Assembly: GCA_902776375.1 (NCBI GenBank)
Contig: CACYPV010000003.1
Location: 57,417 to 121,416, forward strand
Reading direction: 5' to 3'
Length of the DNA: 64,000 nucleotides
From: an uncultured Ruminococcus sp.
GTDB taxonomy: Bacteria; Bacillota; Clostridia; Oscillospirales; Acutalibacteraceae
Below, piece after piece: positions 63,874-64,000 of this stretch (position 1 is the first letter of the stretch; every line of letters begins with the position of its first letter). The position numbers and the translations under genes were made by a program. Under the pieces are notes generated by a model, which searched no databases, was not told the origin of the DNA, and worked only from the letters and a program-made list of their open reading frames with translations.

Positions 63874-64000
63874 AAAAATCACTCCGTTGCTTTGATAAAT
63901 CTAGCCCTGAGCAAAACTCAAAAAACCTGACAAACAGTGAGTCTTTCTCAGATAATAATTTAATTTATCACTCAAAAATATAGAAACAGCCAGCCAAATA

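Noticed and set aside
62893-64000. Prophage or integrative element at the right end, suggested by the tyrosine recombinase
   Set aside because: No phage genes, attachment repeats or excisionase were seen beside it; neighbours are housekeeping genes and the protein resembles Xer recombinases.

Overview
The window reads as a chromosomal segment of a Gram-positive, spore-forming anaerobe of the class Clostridia, most likely a Ruminococcus-like member of the Oscillospiraceae. Supporting signs: roughly balanced base composition with GC-rich third codon positions; Firmicutes-type gene orders (rnc-smc-ftsY, miaB-mutS-mutL-miaA, ylmE-sepF-ylmH-divIVA-ileS, tig-clpP-clpX-lon-engB); sporulation genes (yunB, cwlD); a methionine aminopeptidase with a SEC-C zinc motif; and dockerin domains, typical of cellulosome-bearing ruminococci. 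No tRNA, rRNA, CRISPR array or insertion sequence was seen. No stretch of more than about 300 bases lacks a gene; the longest is the 283-base B12 riboswitch leader at 52382-52664.

Layout. 2-4825: topA (5' end outside the window), trmFO, plsX and rnc. 4821-14587: a radical SAM protein that appears to start at ATT, then smc, ftsY, rdgB, yhbY, yqeK, rsfS and leuS. 14595-19431: an acyltransferase-3 membrane protein, rpsU, aroQ, an M24 aminopeptidase, efp, an acidic zinc-ribbon protein and yunB. 19529-35166: miaB, a YlbF-family protein, mutS, mutL, miaA, an HlyD-like protein, the cell-division genes ylmE, sepF, ylmH and divIVA, then ileS, lspA and rluD. 35352-41553: rplS, signal peptidase, rbgA, rnhB, yraN, an M19 dipeptidase, thrC and a metallophosphoesterase. 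41629-49194: tig, clpP, clpX, lon, engB and lysA. 49245-51321 (minus strand): feoAB. 51440-52381: an EamA transporter.

The most interesting region is 52378-59102. A sigma-A-type promoter and a cobalamin riboswitch precede five co-directional genes: a secreted DUF4430 (transcobalamin beta-like) protein with a dockerin; a secreted alpha/alpha-barrel protein with a dockerin; a membrane-anchored DUF4430 protein on a Thr/Ser/Pro stalk; an EcfT transmembrane protein; and one polypeptide fusing two ECF ATPases to a membrane S component. I read this as a vitamin B12 capture and uptake system in which the two domain types of animal intrinsic factor and transcobalamin sit on separate bacterial proteins, two of them able to dock onto scaffolds. 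The B12 assignment and the cooperation between the parts are inferences from the riboswitch, the domains and the gene order.

The right end (59144-63873) holds map (minus strand), divergent cwlD with radA and a DUF6873-like gene, and a convergent tyrosine recombinase. Ten promoter candidates were recognised, all with 17-base spacers, and several intrinsic terminators divide the region into transcription units.
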